A stretch of DNA of 64,000 nucleotides from Andrena cerasifolii (Eukaryota; Arthropoda; Insecta; Hymenoptera; Andrenidae), in the NCBI RefSeq assembly GCF_050908995.1, contig NC_135120.1, positions 5,717,433 to 5,781,432 of the forward strand, read 5' to 3'. Numbering within the stretch: the first letter of the stretch is position 1; the number at the start of each line of letters is the position of its first letter. This document shows, one piece after another, positions 1 through 9,015 of this stretch. A program made the translations under genes and the position numbers. Under the pieces are notes generated by a model. It was not told the origin of the DNA. It did no database searches and was given only the letters and a program-made list of their open reading frames with translations.

Positions 1-485
1 CTTACACTCAATTCACAGCCTAAATCCATCATGCCGCAAAATATATTTATTCCTTTACGTGCCACGCCTAGTAAACGCATCACAAACACAATTCTGCGGT
101 TAATTTCGAAACTATTATTTAGAAATGGTCCCGAATTGATTAAAACAGTTCCACACGCACATGTAACGGCGATTTTAAAACCTAATCCACGGCTGCCTGT
201 TTCTCCATATGTTTGTTTTTGTTTACACGTTTTGCACACAGAAATATCTGATATTGCACTAAAAACACTTATGAATTCTATAATTCGGTAACAATGTGTA
301 AAATTAATAATTACATCTGCCGACGTAGCTTTTATTTTCTTAGCAGAAGAGCTCGTTCCTTCGCCTCCGCTCGTCTTTTCACTTTCTATCTCAGCACTCT
401 TAAATTCGAATTTTTTAGGAGCTTTTCGCCGTCTGGGACGATTCGGACGATAATTTGGATTATTATCTTGCAGCTTTCGACTCAT
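1..485 (-). pseudogene. Mutator-like transposase fragment, 5' part, frameshifted
   Basis: Read on the minus strand, an ATG at 485-483 opens a basic, low-complexity N-terminus (KRPRRRKAPKK-like) followed by a conserved block, HCYRIIEFISVFSAISD, and a Cys pair VCKTCK near 240-215. About position 200 the frame shifts by one base. The second frame continues RGLGFKIAVTCACG (second Cys pair) and then EINRRIVFVMRLLGV and NIFCGMMDL, running off the left edge. From memory this order matches the N-terminal Mutator-like transposase domain common in arthropod genomes: paired Cys motifs, an EINRR/FVMRLLG block, then FCG.MD. Such proteins cut and paste Mutator-superfamily DNA transposons. The frameshift suggests a dead copy, although a sequencing error or tiny intron cannot be excluded. 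The plus-strand ORFs here are shadows. Confidence 0.62.
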
Positions 486-912
486 TTTCAATTTATTCGT
501 ATATATTCGTATAAGGCTCTGTAAACGACCGATTTCACTCAAGAGACGCTGCTGAACTGACAATGAGCGAGGACCCCTCGCCGAAGGGGCATCTTTTTCA
601 AAACCGTTATACACACAAATGTACACGTATAGACGCCGAAAAAGGCAGTGCTATGGTGGGTCTAACAACTGGTGTACATTAGTATAGGTTTTAACACAGT
701 TAGAAGGGACAGAAAGGCCGAGCGCCCGACGAAGGCCGACTACCTGAGCCGCTCCGCCCAATACAACCGTTCACTTTATTTTGAAAATAACGTACAAGAA
801 CATCTCTGATCACTTTCTAACTTTTCTACCGTATTCCTGAGGAAATTTCCTATCGATTTAAACAAAAAAAAAAAAATGTTCAAAAATTTCATTTTACACA
901 AGGTTCCCCCCT
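486..912. other. Spacer between transposase fragment and ubiquitin
   Basis: No gene is recognised. A GC-rich patch lies at 700-765 and an A-run at 864-876 sits just before the ubiquitin homology. There is no recognisable ubiquitin sequence here, so units missing from the array are absent rather than decayed in place. Confidence 0.5.
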
Positions 913-913
913 T

Positions 914-1525
914 AAAGCCAAAATACAGGACAAAGAGGGCATTCCGCCAGATCAGCAGAGATTAATCTTCGCTGGTAAACAACTCGAAGACGGGCGAACG
1001 CTTTCCGATTACAATATTCAAAAAGAATCTACTCTCCATCTGGTACTCCGACTCCGTGGTGGTATGCAGATCTTCGTGAAAACTCTGACGGGTAAAACAA
1101 TCACTCTAGAGGTGGAGGCGTCAGATACCATTGAGAATGTTAAAGCCAAAATTCAGGACAAAGAGGGCATTCCGCCAGATCAGCAGAGATTAATCTTCGC
1201 TGGTAAACAACTCGAAGACGGGCGAACGCTTTCTGATTACAATATTCAAAAAGAATCTACTCTCCATCTGGTACTCCGACTCCGTGGTGGAATGCAAATC
1301 TTCGTGAAAACTCTCACAGGAAAGACGATTACTTTAGAAGTTGAAGCATCCGACACTATTGAGAATGTCAAGGCCAAAATCCAGGACAAGGAAGGTATAC
1401 CACCAGATCAGCAGAGATTAATCTTCGCTGGAAAACAACTAGAAGATGGCCGAACGCTATCAGATTACAATATTCAGAAAGAGTCGACTCTGCACCTCGT
1501 TTTAAGGCTGCGAGGTGGAATGTAA
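914..1525 (+). CDS. Polyubiquitin, 5'-truncated: residues 27-76 plus two full units
   Basis: Ubiquitin is the 76-residue protein modifier attached through Gly76 to lysines of target proteins. Polyubiquitin genes encode head-to-tail units cut apart by deubiquitinases. Here 914-1063 encodes residues 27-76 of one unit in frame with two complete units (1064-1291 and 1292-1519), each ending LRLRGG, then Met and TAA. The surface lysines 6, 11, 27, 29, 33, 48 and 63 are all present. Both full units carry Ala19, where most animals have Pro19; I recall Ala19 in C. elegans. Homology begins abruptly at codon 27 after a C-run, with no in-frame ATG close upstream, so translation could only start at 1064 unless an upstream exon supplies a start. 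The first partial and second units are nearly identical at DNA level, implying recent duplication or homogenisation. It could be a functional short gene or a truncated gene copy. Confidence 0.75.
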   Translation, partial: KAKIQDKEGIPPDQQRLIFAGKQLEDGRTLSDYNIQKESTLHLVLRLRGGMQIFVKTLTGKTITLEVEASDTIENVKAKIQDKEGIPPDQQRLIFAGKQLEDGRTLSDYNIQKESTLHLVLRLRGGMQIFVKTLTGKTITLEVEASDTIENVKAKIQDKEGIPPDQQRLIFAGKQLEDGRTLSDYNIQKESTLHLVLRLRGGM

Positions 1526-1756
1526 ATCTTTGTAAAAAGTCCTACTGGGAAGACCGTTACTTTAGAAATTGAAGCATCTGTTACAATTGGGAGCGTTAAA
1601 TTCATAATTAGCAATAAAGAAGGCATTTCACCATATCAGCTGAGATGGATCTCTTCTGACAAGTAGCTTAAAGTTGGATTTAAGCTTTCTGCTTACCATA
1701 TTCAGGAAGACTGTACCCTACAGTTATATATTATTTGCTTTAGAGTTGGAAATTAA
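1520..1756 (+). pseudogene. Decayed terminal ubiquitin unit
   Basis: The unit after the ORF stop is still collinear with ubiquitin. The Gln2 codon has become TAA, which is the stop of the upstream ORF; a second stop lies at codon 49. Recognisable remnants are IFVKSPTGKTVTLEIEAS and NKEGISPYQLRW. The frame is kept over most of the unit although many residues have changed, and the C-terminal LRLRGG is replaced by a diverged tail ending VGN. The simplest reading is that a CAA/CAG to TAA change released this last unit from selection, after which it drifted. Confidence 0.8.
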
Positions 1757-1810
1757 TGATTCCTGGTTGTCATCTCGTTTTAATACCTAAAATTGTATGG
1801 TATAAATAGA

Positions 1811-1816
1811 AATAAA
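1811..1816 (+). terminator. Polyadenylation signal AATAAA
   Basis: A canonical AATAAA lies 55 bases past the degenerate ubiquitin unit and is followed by a T-rich stretch, a suitable 3' end for the polyubiquitin transcript. Confidence 0.45.
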
Positions 1817-1819
1817 GTT

Positions 1820-2600
1820 TTTTTTACTTTTTATTCCTAATAGCGACTGATCTTGTGATATTTATGTTAAATATATACCCTCATAAATAAATGACTCTTT
1901 AATAAAATGTTATTCTAATTATTTTTTCCACTGTGTATCCGTTTGTATGATTTATATAGTATGATGTAAAATTTCCTTGGTACACTCATAATGTACAGAA
2001 GAGAATGTTTGAAATATGTTTCGCAGCTTAGTAGTACCTATTATATAACGTAAGAGATTTGCTTATAATTTACAACTACTCATCATTACATGTTTATTAA
2101 ATACTGGTGTGTTTCATAAATCAGTTTTAAGTAGCGGGAAACTTGTTTCCACTAGCCAATTATAGATGACGGCTTTAAGTTAGTATTCTCATTGGCGAGC
2201 GGAAAAAAATTTTTTTTAGGATGTTTTGGAGGAAGAGTATGGGGGCAAGCAATTATAAGTGTTCAAACAAATTTGTACAATATGTTTACAATACTTATAT
2301 ATTTTTTTCTTTTAATAATATGGATATAGTCAGATAGAAAGAACCGCCAAAGTATGAACTGCGAAAAAATGTTCATTCGATGACTGACATAAAATGTCAT
2401 CACTACGTCCCCTGAATTAAAGATTTCAAGTACCCTGAAACCAAATCTGATAGCACAGTTTGCCGGCAGATCCGGTGTGATCTGTGTTCGCATTAGGCTA
2501 CGGTTCTGCCGGCAGGTCGGCAGCAGTTCAGCAGCAGATCCTGCTGCCCGTCTGACATAGAGACACTATAGTAATTCCAATTGCTTGAAATATTCTTCGG
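1820..2600. other. AT-rich intergenic stretch
   Basis: No gene recognised. GC rises after 2460 (repeated TGCCGGCA motifs at 2471, 2509 and 2604) towards the foldback at 2604. Small ORFs here have no family resemblance. Confidence 0.4.
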
Positions 2601-2603
2601 TTT

Positions 2604-2911
2604 TGCCGGCACCCATTGAGCTCTAAACATACGTAGATAGTGAACAGAGCAATGGCGGCCGGTCCGAGAAAGAGGGAAGATAACGGGTGAACCTATCTCT
2701 GTCTTACAACAGGCTATGGATGTATAGTGCAGGTGAGTGAAGTTATCTGCGCACAACATACGTATATAAAACAGATAGTACAGAGTGAGAGGGATAATAG
2801 GAAGAAAGATAGGTTCACCGATTATCTTCTATTTCCCTCGGACTGCTGTCGCCTCTACTTCTTCCCACTGCTGTTCACTCTCCAGGTATGTTTAGAACTC
2901 AATGGCCGGCA
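2604..2911. mobile_element. Foldback element, arms about 100 bp, ends TGCCGGC
   Basis: The left arm (2604-2705) and right arm (about 2805-2911) are inverted copies. They share the terminal TGCCGGC, the block TAAACATAC, GAGGGAAGATAA-type text and TAGGTTCACC. The loop is about 100 bp. No transposase is present. A hAT miniature element sits directly against its right end. Confidence 0.6.
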
Positions 2912-2913
2912 TG

Positions 2914-3169
2914 CATAGGCGGACTCAGGGGCCTTTCATGGAGGGGGCGAAATATGTAAAAGTACATAAGTACATTTTTGAACCTTCTGTTACGAGATTT
3001 AAAATTTGCTTGTAATTTATATTTTAATATTTCTATCTGATACTATAGCCTAAATAATTAAATTCACATTAATTATTTAGACAGAATAATACACAATGTC
3101 ATAATATTTTTCTATTTTATTACTCTTTGGGGGGGGGGGGGCGATCGCCCCCCTCTGGATCCGCCCCTG
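2914..3169. mobile_element. hAT-type miniature element, copy 1 (256 bp)
   Basis: Terminal inverted repeats are CATAGGCGGACTCAG on the left and CAGGGGCGGATCCAG on the right arm read inwards. They are followed by a G-run and an inverted GCGATCGC block at the right end. The flanks CCGGCATG (2906-2913) and CCGGCACT (3170-3177) form an imperfect 8-bp target duplication. The CAGGGGCGGATCC-type end and 8-bp duplication are the hAT signature. A second copy lies at 41260-41524. Confidence 0.75.
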
Positions 3170-3177
3170 CCGGCACT

Positions 3178-3950
3178 CACTGCCACCTCAGACCATAGAC
3201 ATATATAGATGGAGCGTGTGCTGAGGAGGGTTGCAAGGTTCGCCGTCAGGGGATGGTGATACAGGCGAATCGGGTAACTCCGTTCCTCTTCGGTGCTATT
3301 CGGAAATGAAATGACGTTATATATCTATGAGGGATACTTATTCGAAAAGGTTAGGTATAATTATACATACACTCCAAATTTCGTATATCATGTAGGTTAT
3401 ATATATTTAACAAAATTAGTAAATAGAATGAAGAAGAATGATTTTTTAATAAAATCGTATTTATAGATATTTGCAATAATAGTTATATTTTTAAAGATTT
3501 TGTAAGCTTAAAAAGAATATAATGAAAATTGCTGATATAAATTCGCGCATACATAAACATAATTAATATGCATAAATAATTATATAGTAAAATATATATA
3601 TATATATATATTTATTTATATATATATATATATTTATTTATTATTTATATTTTCTTTCTCCAACTGTTCGTAGTTTTTATTTTTTCTGCGATTTGCCCAA
3701 CCGCTTACTACGCAATAAGTCATTGTTACACTCAGTTAATATATAATTATTATATATCACGACCACTACGACGCTTTAGAACAGCAACAGTGGTTATGTT
3801 TCGAACACAGCCAATTAACAGCAATTAATGCTAAACCGACACGAACCGAATGCATCCGAAGCTAACCACCGATTTGCCTGTAAGGTTTCTAGCTTTGCCC
3901 CTTCGATCTTATGTTCCCCTTGCCCACAGTCTTTTCTTCCGCTTCGTCTA
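3178..3950. other. Intergenic, with (TA)n tract
   Basis: No gene recognised. A (TA)n/(TTTA)n microsatellite covers about 3592-3650. The rest is unremarkable AT-rich sequence up to the next element. Confidence 0.5.
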
Positions 3951-3952
3951 TA

Positions 3953-5771
3953 CAGGGTCATCCGTTAAAATTGCAACCTACGTACGCGCGAACAGACGAA
4001 AATGGCAACACCGCCTCACGGACGCATTCCACTACAACGACCACTAGACAGCGGTGATGTCCGAGCTTCGAAAATTTTAGGATGGTCTCTTTCAAATTAA
4101 CTGCGCAAAGAGCTGTCCGAATTTCCCGGCTCACAAGGGAAGATGCCGAACCCGAAAATTAAAAAAATTCTGAAACTTTGTGAATATGTAGGGGATTTCT
4201 TTCTGATTACAACGTGATTTTTTTGCTGCCCAAATTCACTGAAAGAGGGTGAAATTAACCCCCGAAAATTCGGCTATTTTCCGATTTTGTGTTATATCTC
4301 GCGAACTGTAAGAGATAGAAAAAAATTTTCAAGATAAAAGTTACTTCTTTTAGTTAGATCTAACATTTGGAAAAAATACTATTTTACAGTTCACGAGTTA
4401 TAATACGAAATCGAAAAATATCCGGATTTTCAGACGTCAACTACACCCCCAAGAGTAAATTTTGGGCAGCAAACAAAAATTACGTTGTAATCAGGAGGAA
4501 ATCCCTTACATATTCACAAAGTTTCAGAATTTTTTTAATTTTCGAGTTCGGGATCTTCCCTTGTCAGGTAAGCGAGCCGCGCGCTCCGCTTTTATGATTG
4601 GCTTACCACTCGCACCCCAGATTACTGTAATGAGGCTTGAAAACAATGTCGACTGGTCTCGTACCCGTCTTAATTTAAAAAATTTTAGCTACGACAGGGG
4701 TGACCGCGGCGCTATATCCCTGTTCAGACACAAAAATTATAGAAAAAAATTCAAACACCACTACAATCAAAGATATGTCCCATTAGGGGTTGTTCTTAAA
4801 TTACGTAAGGCTTTTTTTGGGAGGGGGGAGGGGGTCGCGAATTTCTTACGTTTTCTTACAGAGGGGGAGGGGAGTGAGGTAGCTTCTTACGTAATATTTT
4901 TCAACCTAATTTTTAATAAATACAAATTCTATCATTAATGTTCCAGAAAAGTAGTTTTAGTCTAAATTTTACGAAATCGAGTTAAATGAATTATATAAAC
5001 TTTTAACAGAATTTTAATAACTGAAAAAGTTAAATGTGAAAAATATTACGTAAGGAGGGAGTTGCAATATCAAATTTTACGAATTCTCATACTGGGGGAG
5101 GGAGGAAGTACGAAATCGCGAAAATTACCCTTACGTAATTTAAGGACGGCCCCTTAGTTACCCGTTACGCCTGATCTATGCATGCACTGCATTCAGGATA
5201 AAATCATAAAAAAGAAAACCAGAACAATAGATTCTGAGGTCTGCAGAAGTAATACATAATTGAATAAAAATTTAATTTCTCAATTTCGGAAAGTAATGGT
5301 ACAGAAACAACTAGCCTATTGTTTATCAACACCACGAATTTTAAAAGCAGCATTAAATACAGTATCAAATAAACAGCAAAAGCTTTTCACAACAATTATG
5401 GTTAAAAAATTGATAACAGAAAAATTAAGTAAACGTAAAATATTTTAAATTATCTAAAATTAGAAGGGAATACTTTTTCCCCATTTTGCGGCGCAATTTG
5501 CATTCCGACATCTTGTATAGTTCAAAAGTTATAAGAAAAATGCTCCAAATTCTTCAACCCGGGCCGGGAAATTTCAAATAGCTCTTTGCGACGTTAATTT
5601 GAAAGACACCATCCATTTTCAAAGCTTGGGCATCAGTGCTGTCCAGCGGTCGCTGGCAGCCCTCCGAACGCCGGGCCGGTGAATGGATGTAGTGGAATGC
5701 GTCCGTGAGGCGATGTTGCCATTTTCGTCTGTCCGCGCGCGCGTAGGTTGCAGTTTTAACGGATGACCCTG
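3953..5771. mobile_element. CAGGGTCATCC element, family A copy 1, TA-flanked
   Basis: Terminal inverted repeats begin CAGGGTCATCCGTTAAAA and CAGGGTCATCCGTTAAAA on the two ends and extend, imperfectly, for about 200 bp, including GACGCATTCCACTAC-type text. TA flanks both sides (3951-3952, 5772-5773), as for the Tc1/mariner superfamily. An internal foldback (arms about 4110-4340 and 4385-4580) lies in the left half, and a Harbinger-like miniature is inserted at 4786-5153. No intact transposase is visible. Fragmentary relatives are at 8735-9015 with 10588-10679, 35062-36537 and 62951-63003. Confidence 0.72.
4786..5153. mobile_element. PIF/Harbinger-like miniature element in family A, TTA duplication
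   Basis: The ends are GGGGTTGTTCTTAAATTACG and, read inwards from the right, GGGGCCGTCCTTAAATTACG. TTA flanks both sides (4783-4785, 5154-5156). The related sequence at 62951-63003 runs through the same text (CAATCAAAG..GTCCCATTA) with one TTA and no insertion, so it acts as an empty site. A 3-bp TWA duplication is characteristic of PIF/Harbinger. Confidence 0.75.
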
Positions 5772-5773
5772 TA

Positions 5774-6238
5774 CAGTTGAAAGTTTATTGGTAAATAAAT
5801 AAAGGTTAAAACTTTATAAAAAAATTAATTATTTGTTAAAATATACATATATTATGAAAATTACGGGGGGCCAATAACTGTCATATGAATAATGTTGAAT
5901 GGCAGTAATTGGTCAGGCGGCCGGCAACTTTTTTATAATCATGGTAACGGTAAAACAGTTATTACCCTGTTCATTAGCGGTATTGAAACGATCATTATTA
6001 AAATGATTCAACACTTACATAATTATAGTACAATTAAATAAAAAGAAGAAGTACTATTAGGTATTCTACATTGTATAGTTATATTTTAAGTTTCTTGTGG
6101 TTTGAACTTTAATTGGTGTATTCAAATTCAATTTGATTATTAAATTTATTTAATTAAATTGGTGTTAAACATTAAATTGTGATTACCTAGTAGATAAATT
6201 ATAGAAAATTTTTATTTTTTAGTAGAACTGAATTACCC
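5774..6238. other. AT-rich spacer
   Basis: No gene recognised. A CCAATAACTGTCAT motif at about 5870 resembles, in inverted form, ATGACAGTAATTG near 6940. The pair could bracket the pogo fragment at 6239, but the match is too short to define ends. Confidence 0.35.
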
Positions 6239-6440
6239 TACAGTAAAAAATGCCGATATAAAAAAGGTGATAAATATGGGAAAAAATATACAGATGAACA
6301 AATCATACAAGCTGTAGATGCTGTGCAAAAAGGAATGTCACAGCGTACAGCTTCCAAAAAATATGGAGTGCCACGATCTACCATGCAATTTAGAATGAGT
6401 CCCGCCGTTTCTAAATCATCGCCAGGTCCACCTCCTGCAT
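6239..6440 (+). pseudogene. pogo-type transposase N-terminal (psq HTH) fragment
   Basis: The frame through 6239-6440 reads KKYTDEQIIQAVDAVQKGMS, then QRTASKKYGVPRSTMQFRMS, then a SPGPPPALG stretch. The spacing Q.A..AV..G.S.R.A...YGVPRST is the psq-type helix-turn-helix found at the N-terminus of pogo/Tigger transposases, and a Pro-rich SPGPPP.L segment normally follows. Translation is open only to about 6550 and the catalytic core is absent. There is no convincing start codon; the frame is open upstream to about 6239. It is a relic of a Tc1/mariner-superfamily element. Confidence 0.72.
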
Positions 6441-6667
6441 TAGGAAACACATACATACATAAGATACATCCATTTTTTACCCGACTGCGGCACGCAAAGG
6501 AGGGTATTGTGTTTATCAGGCTATGTATGTATGTCCATCTTACGCTCTAGAGTCTGTACGGATACACCGATTTGGACAAATGAGGTGTCTTTAGAATTGT
6601 CTTGTCGTTCCGAATGTTATAGGATATAAAAAAAATAAAAAAACATTAAAAAAAAAATTAAATAAAA

Positions 6668-6830
6668 ATTTAAAAAATTAAAAAACCCGACTGCTTAAAA
6701 AACATTAAAAAATTAAATTAATAAAAAAAACATTAAAAAAATTAAATTAATAAAAAAATTAAATTAAAAATTAATTTTTTTAATGTTTTTTAAGCAGTCG
6801 GGTTTTTTAATTTTTTTAATTTTTCTTGTA
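6668..6830. repeat. Extreme A/T hairpin with CCCGACTGC stems
   Basis: The motif AACCCGACTGCTTAAAAAAC at about 6682 is repeated inverted as AAGCAGTCGGGTTTTTTAA at about 6791. Between and around them is almost pure A/T built from AAAAAATTAAATTAAT units. It should fold into a long hairpin. No target duplication is apparent. Confidence 0.6.
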
Positions 6831-7459
6831 TTGAATAATTTTAATCCTATTTCTATCATCACATCAGATAACATTTTCTTTTAGGTTATATTATGCGTCA
6901 AATAGTGGCCAATCACTGTCGAACCGATTGGACAATTACTGTCATGACCATGCCAATAAATATATTTCTTTGTAGTCAACACATTTTTTTTATATTTTTA
7001 TAAATTCTTGATATTTTTTTTTATAAAGTCTATTTATTTTTAGATTATTAGGGTTTTTTCGTACTTATTTATATTGATTTTCATTTCAAATTTACTAAAG
7101 TCACATATATAATTCACTATTTATGTGACACTCTTGCTTAAGGGGTTAGGCACCTTGCACGGAGCAAAATTGCAGTCATTTTCGGCATTTTTTTTTTAGA
7201 AAGATAATAAAATAAACAGAGAATTTAATATGAAGCCTGTTATTGTACAACTCTCGCCGGAAAAAATCGTATTTTGTTTTCCTACAAAATGATGGCGGTA
7301 GAACCGTGATACGCAAGATCTTGAGGAGCGACGTTTTCCACGGTGTCCAATTTCACGGCAATCATATGGTAACAATGGAGTAATTTGTCTTTCTTTTCTT
7401 CACTACACCCTGCATTGTTCTTAATTCATACAGCCTGACCGACTCGCTGTTGTGTTAAA
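6831..7459. other. AT-rich stretch with a lone TTAAGGGGTTA end
   Basis: A TTAAGGGGTTAGGCACC motif at about 7139 resembles the terminus of the TTAA-flanked foldback at 7979, but no inverted partner is found nearby. It may be one end of a broken element. No gene is recognised. Confidence 0.35.
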
Positions 7460-7775
7460 TCACACGAGACTATTTTTAACGAATTCAGCTTGAAATGATA
7501 TAAATCAATTTTTCATGAAATTTCTCATTATGGTCCGAATTACGTCGTGCTTGGTGTTAGTTTCATCGGCGAAACATAAGGAATCAATTGACGTCGTTTT
7601 CGCAAAGATCTGATGAGAAATGCGGAACTCTTGGACATTTCTGACTTTTTAATGGTTTTCCAACCGTTTCGAGGGTTGAAACTTATAAAATACGGTGAAG
7701 CACTGCGGGGGGTTGTCCTCGCCACGGGGTACCAGGTGGCACCTCTTTGATAGGCGTCGCTGGAGAATCACCCTG
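7460..7775. mobile_element. Family A-like right end (fragment)
   Basis: This stretch ends GGAGAATCACCCTG followed by TA. It is clearly related to 35140-35520: shared blocks include CAAATCAATTTTTCATG-type text, TTACGTCGT..TTGGTGTTA, and TTTTCGCAAAGATCTGATGA. A right end of the same type occurs at 36537. No left end or coding sequence is visible. Confidence 0.55.
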
Positions 7776-7978
7776 TATTGGTAAACAGGGTGAGTCGGAG
7801 GGTTAAGCTGTATGTTTATTTAGCTAATCACACCATCTTTACGACTGCGGAGTGGGCTAAGCTAAGCACAGAAGTTGGCGAAGAAAGTCACAATGGCACT
7901 TTCGACCTCTCCGCATGCGTCATTCGTGTGCGCTCAGCCTGTTCAGCGTATACACATTCAGGTCTGGACTGGGCTTAA

Positions 7979-8726
7979 GGGGTTATACCTAGTCAGGCGG
8001 TCGAAAAGAGGCGAATATTTGTGAATTTTTTTTGAAGAAGCGGAAGCGTATATTTTTTACAGAACTTTTTGCGTTTAAAAGAGCAACATTTAAAGAACAT
8101 TTGGTAATTTTTTCGTAGAAAAATATTTAAGTTTATAATAAAATAACAAGCGACATCCAAGAAGCATTTTTAAAAATTTGGTTTTGCGGTGAGCATTGCC
8201 ATTCGGAACCAGATTATCTAAAATCAAAAAACAAAAAAGATTTCTTTAGTATATTAATGTATCCTCAGGTTGACGGAGAGAATTTTTCGAAATATTAAGT
8301 TAAAACAACATGGCAGCTATTTAAAGTTGAAATCCTGAGTTTTTTCTGCAAAAATCGCGCGAAAAAATCAGGCTTTCAACTTTAAATAGCTGCCATGTTG
8401 TTTTAACTTAATATTTCGGAAAATTCTCTCCGTCAAGCTGAGGATACATTAATATACTAACTCAATCTTCTTAGTTTTTTGATTTTAGATAATCTGGTTA
8501 CGAATGGCGGTGCTCACCGCGAAACCAAATTTTTAAAAATGCTTCTTGGATGTCGCATGTTATTTTATTATAAACGTAAATATTTTTCCATGAAAAAATT
8601 ACCAAATGTTCTTTAAATGTTGCTCTTTAAAACGCAAAAAGTTCTGTAAAAATATACGCTTCCGCTTCTTCAAAAAAAATTCACAAATATTCGCCTCTTT
8701 TCGACCGCCTGACTAGGCATAACCCC
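7979..8726. mobile_element. TTAA-flanked foldback, copy 1 (arms about 370 bp)
   Basis: TTAA flanks both ends (7975-7978, 8727-8730). The terminal repeat GGGGTTATACCTAGTCAGGC, followed by GGTCGAAAAGAGGCGAATAT, recurs inverted at the right end. The two arms meet near 8345 in GGCAGCTATTTAAAGTTGAA and its inverse, so nearly the whole element is one palindrome. TTAA duplications are diagnostic of the piggyBac superfamily. A relative is at 29429-30126. Confidence 0.8.
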
Positions 8727-8734
8727 TTAATCTC

Positions 8735-9015
8735 TCCGTACAAGGTTATAGCGCCGCGATCAACCCTGTCGTAGCTAAAATTTTTTAAATTGAAACGGGT
8801 ACGAGATCACTCGACATTATTTTCGAACCTCATTACAGTAATCTGGGGTGCGAGTGGTAAACCGATCATAAAAGCGGGGCGCGCGGCTCGATTATCTGGG
8901 CCGGGAAATTCCCAATAGCTCTTTGCGACGTTAATTTCAAAGAGACCATCCTAAAATTCTCGAAGCTCGGACATCAGTGCTGTCCAGCGGTCGCTGGCAG
9001 CTCTCCGCTGGGCCG
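8735..9015. mobile_element. Family A copy 2, left piece
   Basis: In inverse orientation this repeats 4565-4725 of copy 1 (CACTCGCACCCCAGATTACT region), then runs into the arm also seen at 5580-5660 (GCTCTTTGCGACGTTAATTT; GACATCAGTGCTGTCCAGCG). It breaks off in the GGCCG target, where the Transib-like palindrome is inserted, and resumes at 10588. Its 5' end abuts the TTAA foldback. Confidence 0.65.

Noticed and set aside
4367..4938. Overlapping ORFs of 76 and 158 codons
   Set aside because: They run through the inverted arms of family A and have no counterpart in the other copies.
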